From Chloroflexota bacterium (GTDB lineage: Bacteria; Chloroflexota; Anaerolineae; UBA4142): a DNA stretch of 64,000 nt. Numbering within the stretch: the first letter of the stretch is position 1; each line of letters opens with the position of its first letter. Made by a program: the position numbers and the translations under genes. Positions 27,701-35,800 of the stretch are shown here, in pieces. The stretch covers positions 1 through 64,000 of the forward strand of contig JACRBM010000016.1 of the NCBI GenBank assembly GCA_016219275.1, written 5' to 3'. Under the pieces are notes generated by a model that saw nothing but the letters and a program-made list of their open reading frames with translations, did no database searches and had not been told where the DNA came from.

Positions 27701-28480
27701 ATTGCTGTTCGTCGGGTCAAATTTTACATCCCGCCAGCTAGTGGTCACGCGTCGCGTCCAAGAAGTGCCGCCATCGGTACTGTGATAGAGACCGGTGCCG
27801 GTCGCCGCCAGCAGATTTGCGCCATTTTGTGAGATAGCGAGCCGGTTCACAAAATACCACTGATCGTTGTTCGTGCTGGTGAGTTGGGTCCAGGTGGTAC
27901 CACCGTCCGTACTCTTGAAAACCCCTGCCCCGCGAAAGCCGGTGCCCGAGGTTTCACCCGTGCCGGCGTACATCACGTTGGCGTTGGTCGGATCCACGAT
28001 CAAACTACTGATCCCCAGGTTCGCCATCCAATCGTCAATCGACGACCAAGTGGTGCTGGTCGAACAGCAGTTGGTTGTCTTCCAGAGACCGCCAGAGACA
28101 CTGCCGATAAATACAGTACTGGCACTGAGCGGCAGAATCGAGCGGATACGCCCGCCAACATTGCTTGGACCAGCAAAAGTCCAACTCACATTATCAATGC
28201 CGGCTACGCGTGGCGCACGCGCGTGCTGTTGCACCATGGACTTGCGCGTGTTCAGCGCATTGATGAGCGCACCATCGGGAATCTGTCCGCTCTTGTCTTT
28301 CATCTGATCAAAGCGCCATTGAAAGTATTCCTCAATGGTCGCGGCTTCGTTTTCTTCTCCTTGCTCGACGGATTGCGCGTTCCATACGGCAGAATTCGAG
28401 AACGCGAAGAACAACCCGCCCATAATCGTCAATAGGACAAAAAGGATTCGCCGATTGGTTAAGGAAAACAGCTTGGACAT
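24761..28480 (-). CDS. Giant secreted Asp-box (sortilin/VPS10-like) beta-propeller protein
   Basis: A 1239-residue exported protein with a signal/anchor helix at about residues 9-30. From about 95 to 800 there are many Asp-box repeats (STDGGTTWTQL, STDGGTSWTRR, STDGGHTYTRV, TTDGGTTWTSI), the BNR/sortilin ten-bladed type. Residues about 820-960 are a short right-handed solenoid with repeats GTWNANSWTMTAGNMNLYG and GTWNAGSSTLTVNGNW. A C-terminal FN3-like domain starts ITVEWQTMTEVDTSGFQLER near 1145 and ends VFIPLIKK. Such proteins bind surfaces, glycans or partner proteins; no enzyme motif was seen. It lies downstream of the small inhibitor-like lipoprotein in one transcript. Confidence 0.85.
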   Translation of the reverse strand: MSKLFSLTNRRILFVLLTIMGGLFFAFSNSAVWNAQSVEQGEENEAATIEEYFQWRFDQMKDKSGQIPDGALINALNTRKSMVQQHARAPRVAGIDNVSWTFAGPSNVGGRIRSILPLSASTVFIGSVSGGLWKTTNCCSTSTTWSSIDDWMANLGISSLIVDPTNANVMYAGTGETSGTGFRGAGVFKSTDGGTTWTQLTSTNNDQWYFVNRLAISQNGANLLAATGTGLYHSTDGGTSWTRRVTTSWRDVKFDPTNSNNAVAGAVGYSWYTTGGGASGWAAATFTPAISGRVELAYSPSNPSIVYASVNQNSGDVYKSTDGGHTYTRVNTGQQLLATQGDYDNAIWVKPDDPNFVVVAGVDMYKSTDGGATFTKIAYWGYSWHYRNPPSPHADHHALVSIPGSNLALLNGNDGGMYYTADITTAGTNADMNLGWVYMNNNLGITQFYGVAGNNNGVLIGGSQDNGATVYTPAGGANAWTFFSGGDGGKSAADPTNPNYLYNEYIYGQVHRSDTGGVGDSDSIWGTYWDGSAWTCRAAPYRIDDACNRVGSFIAPILLDPNNANRLFVGDLSLWVSNDVRTPYVYNSLTGGPQWTAIKSSIGSGINAIAIAPSNSNVIWVGHKNSQIYMTTNGTSTTPTWTRVDTNIGANNPGTQIGSIAIDKNNSSIVYVGFNGFGTNRLWRTTDGGTTWTSITSNLPQVPIYAVAINPSNSAWLYVGTEIGIFASVDTGATWNVPTGTGRNGDGPANVAVEDLQWMGGGNSTGTTVLIAGTHGRGAWTADLTPPTQTNVYADDDLVCGGNIPCYATINEAMNNVRTGGTVTVYAGTYSESVTVNKNVTLNVVGNITTSDVSLYNGTTWNANSWTMTAGNMNLYGGTWNANSSTLTINDFNLSSGTWNAGSSTLTVNGNWTTSGTWNAGTGTVVFAKNGVVTVNLPTQTEGTLAFCNITINANTTVDVTDDFISAATGGSCTQFIQNGKLRRETPSQYIINYNTWTFKDARNRDAVLLTKTAGVSLWTTAVTVTSNLQPTTCGTTTLSGTPVLKLFDIVPQQVGGTYTMRLYFSASNPNEANGNTTSSPYNLAIFHCNSSTGWEKISGTGGSDANGVYVQASVSSFSTFGIGPNTPTAVTLARLEAKPDATGITVEWQTMTEVDTSGFQLERALDGKTFSPVGAFIPAKGAGGGALYSVRDTSVPEGQTAQYRLVEIARNGARTTYGPITTAMPRGTIPVFIPLIKK

Positions 28481-28527
28481 GGAGTATTCTCCCTTTTTGA
28501 TTTAGAGACGCTGATTATTGACCGTCC

Positions 28528-29037
28528 TTATGGGACGGCTTGGATTGGAAATACCCAGCGAACAATGTTCGGCGGACAGGGCGTGCCGCCCGGACACGGC
28601 GGCGGGATACTTTCCAAAACAATCTCGGTGTGACCCGCCGCAATCACGCGGAAAAACCAACCGCTCGCGCCCGGTTTCTTCATCTTTTCCGGCAGTGTGA
28701 GCGCGAGCAAGACTTGATCATAATAGTTGACGTTCCATTCATAGCCGGGAAAATCCACGACATTGATAATCTGTCCCACCTTAACCGTCGTCGCGATCTG
28801 ATGGTGTGACTCTGTGAGCACCACATCGGCGCGAATGGTCGTCGCTATTGGGGTCACAGCAATTGGAGTTGGCGAAGCAGATGCCGGCGATGCGCTACCT
28901 GGAACACGCGTTGCCGCCGCGGTCGGCGTCGCACTCGCGGGAACGGTTGGCGTAGCACACGCGCCAAGCAGCAACAATGCCACCCACCAAACGATTATCG
29001 CTTTGCCATTTCCCTCGATCCGCTTGACCTTATCCAT
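28528..29037 (-). CDS. Lipoprotein with a chagasin-like (I42) inhibitor fold
   Basis: A 169-residue lipoprotein: helix AIIVWWVALLLLGAC with the lipobox cysteine near residue 27, then a 45-residue Ala/Thr/Pro/Ser linker. The 90-residue C-terminal domain has VGQIINVVDFPGYEWNVNYY, GASGWFFRVIAAGHTEIVLE and a final IVRWVFPIQ. The order of these three loops (PGYEW, then G-x-G-W-x-F, then a W-containing end) resembles chagasin-type inhibitors of cysteine peptidases. The resemblance is from memory and weak in places. If right, it would be a natural counterpart of the C25 cysteine peptidase encoded 5 kb downstream. Confidence 0.5.
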   Translation of the reverse strand: MDKVKRIEGNGKAIIVWWVALLLLGACATPTVPASATPTAAATRVPGSASPASASPTPIAVTPIATTIRADVVLTESHHQIATTVKVGQIINVVDFPGYEWNVNYYDQVLLALTLPEKMKKPGASGWFFRVIAAGHTEIVLESIPPPCPGGTPCPPNIVRWVFPIQAVP

Positions 29038-29260
29038 CGCGCCCCAGTTGGTTTTGCACCGCAGGTTTTGATTTAGCCGCTATTTCACATTCGCCAAACT
29101 CGGTTTGCAGGAACTGAACCAGCGCATCTAAATTGGGAAACGAATAATAATCGCCGGTCATCGTGCTTTGCACCGATGCCACCCAGGTGTGCCGGTTTTC
29201 CGTCTGCATCCGGCGAAGTCGCAACAGGAACGAGGCATAACGTGGCTTGGAATCCAACAT
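29030..29260 (-). CDS. Small hypothetical protein, first gene of the propeller transcript
   Basis: A 76-residue protein starting MLDSKPRYASFLLRLRRMQT. I chose ATG 29260 because AGAGGAG lies upstream and a longer frame lacks a site. The pattern WVASVQSTMTGDYYSFPNLD, then LVQFLQTEFG, is a short beta-alpha unit, like proteins that bind nothing known. I recall the same kind of small protein beside secreted proteins in Chloroflexota. Its last codons overlap the lipoprotein start. Function is not assigned. Confidence 0.6.
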   Translation of the reverse strand: MLDSKPRYASFLLRLRRMQTENRHTWVASVQSTMTGDYYSFPNLDALVQFLQTEFGECEIAAKSKPAVQNQLGRDG

Positions 29261-29299
29261 GCTAAATGATCTCCTCTTGTGTAACAACATACACTAGCC

Positions 29300-29327
29300 C
29301 TATCACGAAATTATCACCGGTCATCAC
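29300..29327 (-). promoter_or_regulatory. Triple GTGATA array, copy 1, upstream of the propeller operon
   Basis: On the minus strand the three units GTGATG, GTGATA and GTGATA start 10 and 11 bases apart, on the same helical face. A -10-like TATGTT (29286-29291) follows after eight bases. The same 28 bases are found at 32639-32666 before the ABC operon. It lies at the -35 region, the usual place of an activator site. Confidence 0.65.
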
Positions 29328-30631
29328 TGTCCCACATCGCCTTGATTCAGCCGAAAGTATTCCTGGGTCTGGCTCGCCGCCGAGCGGATGGCATCATTCA
29401 CGGAAGCGTCGCCGTAGAACGCGCGTTTGATTTCTTGATTGAGTGCATCCTCGATGTCGAGCCAGGTCGTCATGATCGGCACGCGGCGAATGTGCGGCGC
29501 CATGTCCAAATAAACGCGATTGCTCGCCGGCGCAAGCTTCGAACTGAGGAACAACGGCGATTCGGCGACGGACTTGAGCGACGGTACGGTGCGCCCCGAA
29601 GCAACAATGATTTTCTGTCCCTCACTGCTGTTGGCGAATTCGACGAATGCCCACGCCGCCGATTTATTCTTTGAATCGCGGGCGATGCAATAGCCATCGC
29701 TGTGCAACATCGTCGCGACATTATTGTCGCCCGGCAGCGGCGCGATGTCCCACTCGAAATCTTTGATCGTGTCGCGCAATTCAGGCGTGATGGAGCGACT
29801 CTGCAAAAGCATACCTAACGTGCCGTGCTGAAATCGCGATTGAGATTTTTCGGTTGCCTCGTCGGCTTTGGAGGGAACGACATGTTCCTTCACTTGGAGA
29901 TTCACAAACCATTGAAACGCTTCGCGCGACGGGACCGAATCCAGCGCGAGTCGCACCGGCTTGTTGAGATCGTCAACCAACTCGCCGCCGTGCGCCCAGA
30001 TAAAAGGCGCGAGTCGCAATGCGACGGGGTCAACGCCCAAGCCGTACTGCACGACCTTGCCGTTCGCCGATTTGGTCAACGCGCGCGCGGCGCTGAGAAA
30101 ATCATTCCACGTCCAGTTGCTTTTGGGGAACGGAACGTTCGCGGCGGTAAATAATTTCTTGTTGTAATAAACTTGGAGCGACGACAAATTTTGGGGAAGG
30201 CAGTATTGCTTGCCCTTGAACTTGAACGCGTCGAGCGCGACGGAATAGAAATCGGCTGGCTCGATGACCTGGCTCTCCGCGATAAATCCATCCACTGGTT
30301 CGAGCACGCCTTTGATCGCGAACTGACCAAAGCGGCGATAGTTAATCAGGAATACATCGGGCGGCGTCTTGGCGGCGAAATCGGCGGCGAGGCGTTTCAA
30401 GAATTGCGCGCTGTCGGGAACGTTGTTGATCGTGACCTTGATGTTGGGTTGAACCTTGGCGAACGCGTCAACGAGTTGCTGATAGCCCGCCGCTCCTTCC
30501 GGCGTATCACTCAGCACCAGCACAATCTCACCTTTGGGCGCGCCGGGTACGGCAGAAATTGCCGTTGAAGCGACAGGCGCGCACGCGACCATCGCGCAGA
30601 CGAACAGTAAAAACAGAATCGTTCTTTTCAT
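29324..30631 (-). CDS. Sugar ABC transporter substrate-binding lipoprotein
   Basis: A 435-residue family 1 solute-binding protein. The lipobox VAC is at about residue 17. KGEIVLVLSDTPEGAAGYQQ starts the fold, DVFLINYRRFGQFAIKGVLE is typical near 95, and SEGQKIIVASGRTVPSLKSV near 340 is a family landmark. It captures a carbohydrate or similar solute outside the cell and hands it to the two permeases encoded upstream in the same minus-strand operon. The ligand cannot be told. A separate 30.6-30.8 kb hairpin lies between this and the permease genes. Confidence 0.92.
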   Translation of the reverse strand: MKRTILFLLFVCAMVACAPVASTAISAVPGAPKGEIVLVLSDTPEGAAGYQQLVDAFAKVQPNIKVTINNVPDSAQFLKRLAADFAAKTPPDVFLINYRRFGQFAIKGVLEPVDGFIAESQVIEPADFYSVALDAFKFKGKQYCLPQNLSSLQVYYNKKLFTAANVPFPKSNWTWNDFLSAARALTKSANGKVVQYGLGVDPVALRLAPFIWAHGGELVDDLNKPVRLALDSVPSREAFQWFVNLQVKEHVVPSKADEATEKSQSRFQHGTLGMLLQSRSITPELRDTIKDFEWDIAPLPGDNNVATMLHSDGYCIARDSKNKSAAWAFVEFANSSEGQKIIVASGRTVPSLKSVAESPLFLSSKLAPASNRVYLDMAPHIRRVPIMTTWLDIEDALNQEIKRAFYGDASVNDAIRSAASQTQEYFRLNQGDVGQ

Positions 30632-30672
30632 TGTGTTATTCCATGAGCGCGCATTGCTGCCGCGAATTTTGA

Positions 30673-30758
30673 TTTCACCGCAGAGACGCGGAGGACGCTG
30701 AGTTTTTCTATATGAATTTCTCCGCGCCCTCTGCGCTCTCCGCGTCTCTGCGGTGAAA
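30673..30758. repeat. Spacer hairpin 3: perfect 21-bp inverted repeat
   Basis: Arms 30673-30693 and 30738-30758 are exact reverse complements (TTTCACCGCAGAGACGCGGA). The 44-base loop contains degenerate copies of the same word (GACGCTGAG, CTCTGCGCTCTC). It lies between permease and binding-protein genes. Confidence 0.9.
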
Positions 30759-30782
30759 TTTTATGAGTCATAGCCAAATGAG

Positions 30783-31715
30783 TTACGTTCGATTTTGCTT
30801 TGTCGTGCGGACGGTTCGCACGAGTTCGATCTGCTCTTGCAAAAAGAAGCGTTGCGCGAATGCAAAGAGCAGGACGATCGGCGCGACCATAATGACCGAC
30901 GCCGCCATCAACACGGGATAGTTGGAGTGCGCCAGTTGTTGCAATGTTTGGAGTCCGACGGGCAAGGTATAATTCGACGGCGAGCGAAGGTACAACAACG
31001 GACTGACGTAATCGTTCCAAAAGAACGTGAATGCCAGCATCGCCACCGTGATCACACACGGCACTGCCGAAGGCAGCGCAATCGAATACCAAATCCGCAA
31101 TGGGCTTGCGCCCTCGACCTGCGCTGATTCGTACACATCACGCGAGACGCGCAAGAACGCGAGATAGAAAAGCAAAACGTAGAACGGACTCGCACCCATC
31201 AACGCCGGAGCGATCAACGTTGCGAACGAATCAATCCAGCCCAGTTGGACAAAGAACAGGAATCGCGGGATCCAAACCGTCGGCGGCGGCACGAGCAACC
31301 ACGCGAGGCACAGCCCGAACAAGAATACCTGGGCGCGCTTGGACAACTGCGACATGGCGAACCCAGCCCAGGATGCGGTCACCACCGTGAGTGGGACGGC
31401 GAACACAACGACGACCAAGGAATTCAAAAGAAATCTGCCGAGCGGCACATAGCGATTGAGCGCGAATAAATAATTCTCCAACGCAAACGGTGGCGCAAAA
31501 AATTCCAGACGATTCGGCGGAGGCACGGTAGTCGGTCGGAGGGAATATGAGAGCATCCAGACGAGCGGGAAAGCGAAAACGATGACGAGCGCGCCGAGCC
31601 ACGCCCAGGTGATTAATCTCCGAGACAGTCGGAGAGACCGACAGAAACCTGGTTTCTCGAAGAAACCTGGTTTCTGCGCCCGTACGAATAAATTGCTACC
31701 GTCGTGTTTCATCAT
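30783..31715 (-). CDS. Sugar ABC transporter permease, MalG type
   Basis: A 310-residue permease with six helices. The MalG-like EAA loop is VEGASPLRIWYSIALPSAVP near residue 210. The N-terminus carries QKPGFFEKPGFCRSLRLSRR, encoded by direct copies of a GAAACCTGGTTTCT word, a repeat that also occurs as a spacer element in related genomes. Its ATG overlaps the TGA of the upstream permease by four bases (ATGA). With the partner at 31712 it forms the membrane pore. No MalK ATPase gene is present, which is common for systems sharing one ATPase. Confidence 0.9.
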   Translation of the reverse strand: MMKHDGSNLFVRAQKPGFFEKPGFCRSLRLSRRLITWAWLGALVIVFAFPLVWMLSYSLRPTTVPPPNRLEFFAPPFALENYLFALNRYVPLGRFLLNSLVVVVFAVPLTVVTASWAGFAMSQLSKRAQVFLFGLCLAWLLVPPPTVWIPRFLFFVQLGWIDSFATLIAPALMGASPFYVLLFYLAFLRVSRDVYESAQVEGASPLRIWYSIALPSAVPCVITVAMLAFTFFWNDYVSPLLYLRSPSNYTLPVGLQTLQQLAHSNYPVLMAASVIMVAPIVLLFAFAQRFFLQEQIELVRTVRTTKQNRT

Positions 31716-32590
31716 TCTGGGTCCGCGAGGAGTGACTGCATGCCGATGTACACCGCCGTCACCAGGTACAGGATGATTGTCCCTGCCGCGCCATAGCCAT
31801 ATCGGAACAAACCGAACGACTCGTCAACGATATAGTGGGGCAAGAAAAAAGTCGCATAGTACGGACCGGTTTCCGTCGTAATGAGTCCGGGCACGAACGT
31901 TCCTTGAAACGAAAGCGCAGTATCGCGAAACGAAAGCAAAAACAGCGCGGGCGCTATGAGCGGCAATACGATTCGGCGAAAAATCTGGAACCGATTCGCG
32001 CCATCAAGCGCGGCAGATTCAAACAGTTCGCGTGGAATCGTTTGCAGCATTGCCAACATCAACACAAACCCTTCGCCGAGTTGAAACAACCACATGACCA
32101 CGATGGAACCGCGCGCGGTCAACGGCTCTTGCAGCCAGGCAACACTGGGCAAACCCATCGCGTTGAGCGCAAGGTTGAGCGGTCCAAATCCTGGGTTGAG
32201 AATGAGAAGCCAAACCATCGCGTACGCGACTTCGGGGATGATCGTCGGCAAGTAAACCGTGGCGCGCGCGATTTCAAACGCGCGTCCGCTTTTATTCAAC
32301 GCAAGCGCAAGGAGGAACGCGCCAGCCACGCGTAAGGGCACCGCAATCGCGCCAAACCACAGCGAATTGTAGAGCGCGCGTTTAGAGCGCGGATCGGCAA
32401 AGAAATTCTGAAAGTTGGCAAAATCATTCCACCGAGGCGGGGAAAAAATATCGTACTGCGCGAACGCCAGTCCAATCGTTACAAAGACGGGAACGAGCAC
32501 AAGCAATGCGCCCACGATGAGAAAAGGCGCGAGCAAGAGACGCAATTGCCACTTGTAGGAAAATAACCGAAGCGAGCGGGAAAGATGCAT
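31712..32590 (-). CDS. Sugar ABC transporter permease, MalF type
   Basis: A 292-residue permease starting MHLSRSLRLFSYKWQLRLLL. I chose ATG 32590 over one 39 bases upstream, because the upstream one lies within 15 bases of the promoter-like region. The EAA-type loop is AALDGANRFQIFRRIVLPLI near residue 200. Six helices follow the usual spacing. It is the first gene of the ABC operon and is divergent from the SARP-like regulator at 32830. Confidence 0.88.
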   Translation of the reverse strand: MHLSRSLRLFSYKWQLRLLLAPFLIVGALLVLVPVFVTIGLAFAQYDIFSPPRWNDFANFQNFFADPRSKRALYNSLWFGAIAVPLRVAGAFLLALALNKSGRAFEIARATVYLPTIIPEVAYAMVWLLILNPGFGPLNLALNAMGLPSVAWLQEPLTARGSIVVMWLFQLGEGFVLMLAMLQTIPRELFESAALDGANRFQIFRRIVLPLIAPALFLLSFRDTALSFQGTFVPGLITTETGPYYATFFLPHYIVDESFGLFRYGYGAAGTIILYLVTAVYIGMQSLLADPE

Positions 32591-32638
32591 AGAACACCAG
32601 TTGGCGCGATGAATGTCGGCGGACAGCATACACCGGCG

Positions 32639-32666
32639 CTATCACGAAATTATCACCGGTCATCAC
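32639..32666 (-). promoter_or_regulatory. Triple GTGATA array, copy 2, upstream of the ABC operon
   Basis: It is identical over 28 bases to 29300-29327. On the minus strand a TATGCT -10-like box (32625-32630) follows after eight bases. It lies between this promoter and the divergent promoter of the SARP-like gene at 32680. Confidence 0.65.
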
Positions 32667-32679
32667 GGGGCAATTGAAT

Positions 32680-32708
32680 TTGACAGGAGAACTTGCTCCG
32701 CGTATGAT
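32680..32708 (+). promoter_or_regulatory. Promoter of the SARP-like regulator gene
   Basis: TTGACA (32680-32685) and TATGAT (32703-32708) are separated by 17 bases. The leader to ATG 32830 is about 115 bases. Confidence 0.65.
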
Positions 32709-32829
32709 TCGTCGCGCTTGCGCCCAGAACCGAAGATGAATCGGAATACGCGTCGGGTTTGGATAATTGGAGCGATCAGCGTCGAGACCCTCCAATTCCC
32801 GCGCGGCTGAACTGATACAGGAACATGCA

Positions 32830-35800
32830 ATGCCCCATCTCTCGCTCTCTCTGCTAGGCGGTTTCCAAGTACGCTTGAATGGCGAACAACTAACCGCGTT
32901 TGGCAGCGACAAGGTTCGCGCGCTCCTTGCTTTCTTGGCGGTCGAATCCGCTCGCCCCCATCGCCGCGCCGAATTGGGCGCGATGCTTTGGCACAACCTG
33001 CCCGAAAAAAAAGCCGCCCACAATCTAAGTCAGACCTTGCTTCGGCTACGCAACGCCCTCCGCGAGCAAGCGAGCGCGCGTCGTTCCTCGCGCCAACCGT
33101 TCTTGTTGATCACCAACCAGGACGTTCAGTTCAATCCTCTTTCCGACTACAAGCTCGACGTTGCCCTATTCGACCAACTGCTCCAAGCACACCGGCAACA
33201 CCAACACCAAAACGCGGCAACCTGTGCGGTCTGTATGCAATGGTTGCATCAAGCCACCAATCTCTATCGCGGCGACTTGCTCGCCGGTTTCTTTGTCCGC
33301 GACAGTCTCGGCTTTGAAGAGTGGCGACTCGCGCGGCAAGAAGCACTGCACCGGCAAATGCTGGAAGCGCTTGCCCAGTTGACCGCCGATCATGAGCGGC
33401 GCGGCGAGTACGAGCAAGTCAAGAATTATGCGCGGCGTCAGGTGACGCTTGAGCCATGGGGTGAACAGGCATATTTACAATTGATGCGCGCGCTGGTCCG
33501 CACTGGTCAACCCGCGGCGGCGCTGGAACAGTACGAGACCTACCGAAACATACTTGCGGCGGAATTGGAAATCGAGCCTTCCGCCGAAGCGACCGCGCTG
33601 TACGCGGAAATCAAAGGCGCGGAGAGCACGCGACCCGGCAACAAGGAGACGCGGCAGAGCGATGGGGACCCGCTCGGGGCGCAAGGGGAACGGCGACAGG
33701 TAACCGTGGTAGTGTGTGGACACGCAAATGTGGACATAAGGCGTGATCCTGAAACATTGCACGAACATTTGTCATTTTGCCGGCATCACTGCGAGAGCAC
33801 CCTCAGCCGGTTCGGCGGCTATCGAATGCGGCGGCAAGGTGACAAGTGCTTGATCCTTTTTGGATACCCGCAAGCATTGGAGGATGCTCCGCGCCGCGCC
33901 GTAGACGCCGGACTCGCAATGGCAAAGACGTTGGAAGGCAACCGCGCCGTATCCATCGGGATTCATACGGACGTGATGATTGTGGGCGAGCGACGCGGGC
34001 AGCGATTGGAGGACCGCGACCTGTTTGGCGACGCGCCCAATCGCGCGCGCGCCTGCCAGAGCCAAGCAGAACCTGGCGCGGTCCTAATAACGGAAGAAGC
34101 CGCGCGACTAGTGCGCGGTTGGTTTGACTACGAGCCGTTGGAGATACAAGGAGCGGCGGGACTCAGTCAACCGACGCAAGTCTACCTGGTGCGCGGGCGA
34201 AGCGGAGCGCAAAGCCGGCTCGAATGGCTCGCGCAGACTCGCTGCCTCACTGCTTTTATCGGTCGCGAACCGGAACTGGATCAATTGATGGCTTGCCGAA
34301 ATCAGGCTCGGCGTGGTCACGGGCAGATTGTCCTCGTCAGCGGTGAACCGGGTATTGGCAAATCGCGGCTGTTGTTCGAACTCAAAGCACGATTCCTGGA
34401 ACAGCACCCAGACCGGCAAACCATCTCCGCCCAAGGCACGCCGATCTGGGTGGAGAGTCGTTGCTCGCCCTATTTTCAAAACACGAGTTTGTATCCGATC
34501 ATCACTCTGCTCGAACAAATGCTCGGCTTTGAGACGGATGACAGTCTTGAGGTCAAACATGACAAGCTCTCGCTCACACTCGCGCGCTATGACTTGGTCT
34601 CCTCCGCCGAATGGCTTTTGTCGCTCTTGCTTGGACTGCCCACCAATCCGCCTGCGCCACAAACGATCACCGCGGCACAGCGCGAACGGATGCGCGAAAT
34701 TTTTGTCGCGCTACTGAAAAAGCAGTCCGCCACATTTCCTCTGGTATTGGTGATCGAGGATTTGCATTGGAGCGATCCCTCCACAATCGAATGGCTCAAC
34801 CATACCTTCGATTCACTCGCCGCCATTCCCTGTTTCGCACTGCTTACTTTTCGTCCCAGTTTCGCTCCGCCTTGGTTGCCGCGCGAACACCTGGTTCGGC
34901 TCGCCCTTGGACCTCTAAACGCGAACCAGACGATGCAGATGGTATCGTCTCTCATCGGCGATGCGAGTTCCTTGCGCGACGAGGTTCGCCAGCGCATCGT
35001 CACCCAAACCGACGGCATCCCGCTCTTTGTCGAAGAACTGACCGAAGCGCTAATCGAAGATCAGAATTTGAAGGTTGCGCTCCCCGCGACTCTGCGCGAC
35101 TCGCTGATGGCGCGCCTCGATCATGTGGGCGCGGCGAAAGAAACCGCTCTGTGGGCGGCGACCCTGGGTCGCGATTTTTCCTACCCTGTTCTACACGCCG
35201 TCGCGCCATTTGACGAACGGCGATTGCAAAGCGACCTAGCCCGGCTCATAGACGCGGGACTGGTCTATCCGCAGAACCAGGTGGCGTATAGCTTCAAGCA
35301 TGGTCTGGTGCAGGAAGCGGCGTATGCCTCGTTGCTCACGCGCACACGCCAAGATTATCACCGGCGAATCGCCGAGACCCTGGAAACGCGCTTTCCCAAA
35401 ACAGCCGAAACCCAGCCCGAAGTCTTGGCGCACCACTATGCCAATGCGGGTTTGCCAACCCAGGCGATTGACTATTGGTTGCGCGCGGGCGAGCAGGCGA
35501 CTGAGCACGGCGCGACGCAAGAAGCCAAAGTCTTCTTCGATCGCGCGTTGGAACAGATCGAACCAACCGACCGAGAGCGGCGCTGGCGCGCGCTGTACGG
35601 GCGAGAGACCGTACTCAATTTGCGCGAGGTGCGCGCGGCGCAGAAGAAGGATATCGAAGCGTTGCTGGAATTGGCTGATGCCTGTGAGAATGATGACTGG
35701 CGGGCGCAGGCATTTCGGCGGCAGGCGCAGTATGCCGCGCGCATGAATGATCACCAGTTAATGCTACGAGCAAGCGAAGCGGCAATCGTTGCGGCAGTGC

